Below, in pieces: positions 5,862 to 7,584 of a stretch of DNA of 7,584 bases. The stretch is from Planctomycetales bacterium (GTDB lineage: Bacteria > 4484-113 > JAFGCY01). Numbering within the stretch: position 1 is the first letter of the stretch; the number at the start of each line of letters is the position of its first letter. The stretch spans positions 1 to 7,584 of the forward strand of contig JAHEFU010000137.1 of the NCBI GenBank assembly GCA_024645305.1, in the 5' to 3' direction. The notes under the pieces were generated by a model. The model did no database searches. It saw only the letters and a list, made by a program, of their open reading frames with translations, and was not told where the DNA came from. A program made the position numbers and the translations under genes.

Positions 5862-5939
5862 GCCTTCCCGGGAACATTGATTCTAGCACCGCCGCACTTC
5901 TGGACGGCTGGCTGACCTTATATGTTCCCTGGCATAAAT
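5862..5939 (-). promoter_or_regulatory. Intergenic region recN/lptC-like with candidate extended -10 promoter and inverted repeat
   Basis: On the minus strand TGCTAGAAT (5888-5880) matches an extended -10 element (TGn plus five of six bases of TATAAT), ending 18 bases before the lptC-like ATG. No good -35 hexamer is seen at 16-18 bases spacing, and the implied leader would be short. An 8-base inverted repeat, GGGAACAT (minus strand 5929-5922) and ATGTTCCC (minus strand 5877-5870), brackets the candidate -10. The proximal arm is part of the perfect palindrome TTCCCGGGAA (5865-5874). No rho-independent terminator for recN is visible. This may be the operon promoter with an operator, but the evidence is only motif-level. 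Confidence 0.3.
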
Positions 5940-7584
5940 TCAGGCTCCGCGATGGGTTTCGCGAATCAGCTCATCCACCACCTGCATCGTGCCCTGGCCG
6001 CCTTCAACACCGACCATGCGCGCCAGCTCACTGCGACGGCCCGCCTCATCCAGCAACTGGATTGAGACACTGGTGCGATCCCGGCTGGCCTGCTTGTTAA
6101 CCAGCATATGCTCCCCGGCCCTGACAGCCACTGCGGGGAGATGGGTAATGGCCAGCAGCTGACGCTCGCGGGAGATTTCCAGCAGAACTTCCGCCACACT
6201 GCGGGCTGCGCTGCCCCCCAGTCCGGCTTCGATTTCATCCATCAGCAGTATCCGCTGGCCATGGCGGTCAGCCAGTGTGGCCTTGAGCCCCAGCAGCAGG
6301 CGGGATGACTCACCACCGGAGACCACCTGGGCCAGGGGCCGGGCCGGCTCACCGGGATTGAGGGTGATCAGGATTTCCACAGCGTCCATTCCCGCGGGCC
6401 CCGGTTCGGGCAAACGGCTCAGTTCTATGCGCAGTTCAGTATGGGCAAAATCCAGGCGGCGAAAATAGGCTGCGCTGTCCCTTTCGATCCGCCGCGCCGA
6501 ATCCTCGCGGAGTTTGCCAAGGGCTGTGCCCTGTTTCAGCAGTTCAGCATGCTGCTTCCGCAATTGCTGTTCGACTTCCTCCGGTGAACTGGACTCGTCC
6601 GTCAGCAAGGCCAATAGTTTCTGCTTCTCCACGAGCAGGCCTTCCAGCTCATCAGCGCTGCAGCCGTACTTGCGCTCCAGTTCGTGCATCCTGTCCAGGC
6701 GACCCTGCAGCTGCTCCAGTCTCTGCGGATCAAAACTGACCTCCGTGGCCAATTCCCCCAGCTGGCGTGACAGGTCACTGAGATTCTCCAGCAGGCTGCT
6801 GCAGCGCTCCAGGGCTTCCTCCATGGCCTGTCCGGTAGCGGAATCCCCGAGCAGGCGGGCGATGCTGGCGATTTCCTGCTCAGCACGCGCCAGTTCATCG
6901 TAGGCTCCCGTGTAATCGTCATCACCACTGAGGTGGCGGGCAGCGGACTGCGCCGCGGCGACAATGGCCTCAGCATTCTCCTGCAGCCTGAGCTCGGCCT
7001 CAGCCTCGCCCATCTGCCCGGGCAGTATTTCGGCACTTTCCAGTTCCTGCACCTGGTATGTGAGGAAGTCAATCTCCTGGGCCCGGCGCGAACTGGATTC
7101 CCGCAGGGCTCTCAGTTGACTGCTGAGTTCGCGGTACCGCTGGTAGTTTTCCTCATAGGCCTGACGGACGGTTGTCAACTTCTCACCGCCGAAGGTATCG
7201 AGGATCTCCATGTGTGTGTCAGGGTTGAACAGAACCGTGCTTTCAAACTGACCAACGATTTCTATCAGCTGGCCGAGTGCTTCTCTGAGCTCCTGGGCGC
7301 TGACCGGGCTGCCATTCAGGCTGATCCGGCTGCGTCCGTTGTCACTGTAGCGCCTGCGTACCGCGTTGCCAGCTTCACGGAATCCCCGTCCCAGGCGCCG
7401 GGCTTCAGCCGCCGAGAGGTCCAGCGTCAGTTCCACTTCACAGCTGCTGGCACCACTTGCGAGCAGGCTGCGGTGGGTACGTCCGCCAAGTACGAAGGCA
7501 ATCGCATCAAACAGCAGTGACTTGCCGGCTCCGGATTCACCGCTGATCACCGTGAAACCCTGGCTGAATTCCAGCTCGAGGCTG
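5940..7584 (-). CDS. recN: DNA repair protein RecN (5' end outside window)
   Basis: SMC-like ATPase of double-strand break repair, cytoplasmic and nucleoid-associated. About 547 codons are present; the frame is open to the window edge, and the missing N-terminus is probably 10-20 residues given the usual length of about 550. The sequence at the edge reads SLELEFSQGFTVISGESGAGKS. Counting from the in-frame GTG at 7550, which is internal and not the start: Walker A GESGAGKS (4-11); DNGRSRISLNGSPVS (70-84); a Q-loop-like IVGQFE (98-103); coiled-coil arms about 125-370 rich in Glu, Leu, Arg and Gln; ABC signature VSGGESSRLLLGLK (410-423); Walker B ILLMDEIEAGLGG (434-446); and the H-loop AITHLPAVA (467-475). 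The order and spacing are those of RecN. Several motifs differ from the common versions, which are usually HGQHE for the Q-loop and FDEIDTGI for Walker B, but the residues expected to bind ATP remain. It ends 78 bases before the lptC-like ATG. Confidence 0.95.
   Translation of the reverse strand, partial: SLELEFSQGFTVISGESGAGKSLLFDAIAFVLGGRTHRSLLASGASSCEVELTLDLSAAEARRLGRGFREAGNAVRRRYSDNGRSRISLNGSPVSAQELREALGQLIEIVGQFESTVLFNPDTHMEILDTFGGEKLTTVRQAYEENYQRYRELSSQLRALRESSSRRAQEIDFLTYQVQELESAEILPGQMGEAEAELRLQENAEAIVAAAQSAARHLSGDDDYTGAYDELARAEQEIASIARLLGDSATGQAMEEALERCSSLLENLSDLSRQLGELATEVSFDPQRLEQLQGRLDRMHELERKYGCSADELEGLLVEKQKLLALLTDESSSPEEVEQQLRKQHAELLKQGTALGKLREDSARRIERDSAAYFRRLDFAHTELRIELSRLPEPGPAGMDAVEILITLNPGEPARPLAQVVSGGESSRLLLGLKATLADRHGQRILLMDEIEAGLGGSAARSVAEVLLEISRERQLLAITHLPAVAVRAGEHMLVNKQASRDRTSVSIQLLDEAGRRSELARMVGVEGGQGTMQVVDELIRETHRGA

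Noticed and set aside
6933..7520. 195-codon plus-strand open frame
   Set aside because: Antisense to the well-supported recN.

Overview
The window comes from a Gram-negative-type (diderm) bacterium with lipopolysaccharide. It carries LPS-transport-like genes (LptC/LptA, OstA fold) and the two heptose-activating enzymes of the LPS inner core. Base composition looks moderately GC-rich, in the upper fifties percent by eye. The heptose kinase and adenylyltransferase are separate genes, not the fused hldE of enterobacteria, and the Lpt-type proteins are unusually large. This points away from typical Gammaproteobacteria, perhaps to an uncultured PVC/FCB-like or candidate-phylum lineage. That placement is a low-confidence inference.

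All genes lie on the minus strand, so transcription runs from high to low coordinates: recN (5940-7584, 5' end outside the window); a 77-base gap with a possible promoter; an LptC-LptA-like gene (3962-5861) split by an apparent frameshift near 4800; a second, 712-residue OstA-like exported protein (1827-3965) whose ATG overlaps the previous stop codon; the heptose-7-phosphate kinase hldA (805-1797); the heptose-1-phosphate adenylyltransferase hldC (345-812, probably TTG start, 8-base overlap with hldA); and the 5' part of a ComF-family gene (1-335, running off the window). There is no non-coding stretch above 300 bases, and I see no tRNA, rRNA, CRISPR, insertion sequence or phage gene.

The central genes form a coherent outer-envelope cluster. 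HldA and HldC make ADP-heptose for the LPS core. The LptC-LptA-like and OstA-like proteins are candidates for the periplasmic bridge that carries LPS to the outer membrane. The rest of each system (lptB, lptF/G, lptD/E, gmhA, gmhB, hldD) is not in the window. The flanking genes are DNA-related: recN in double-strand break repair, and the comF family, linked to DNA uptake in some bacteria.

The most noteworthy points are the fused, very large Lpt-type proteins with long acidic disordered segments, the frameshift inside the first of them, and a short motif repeated on both sides of the folded part of the second.
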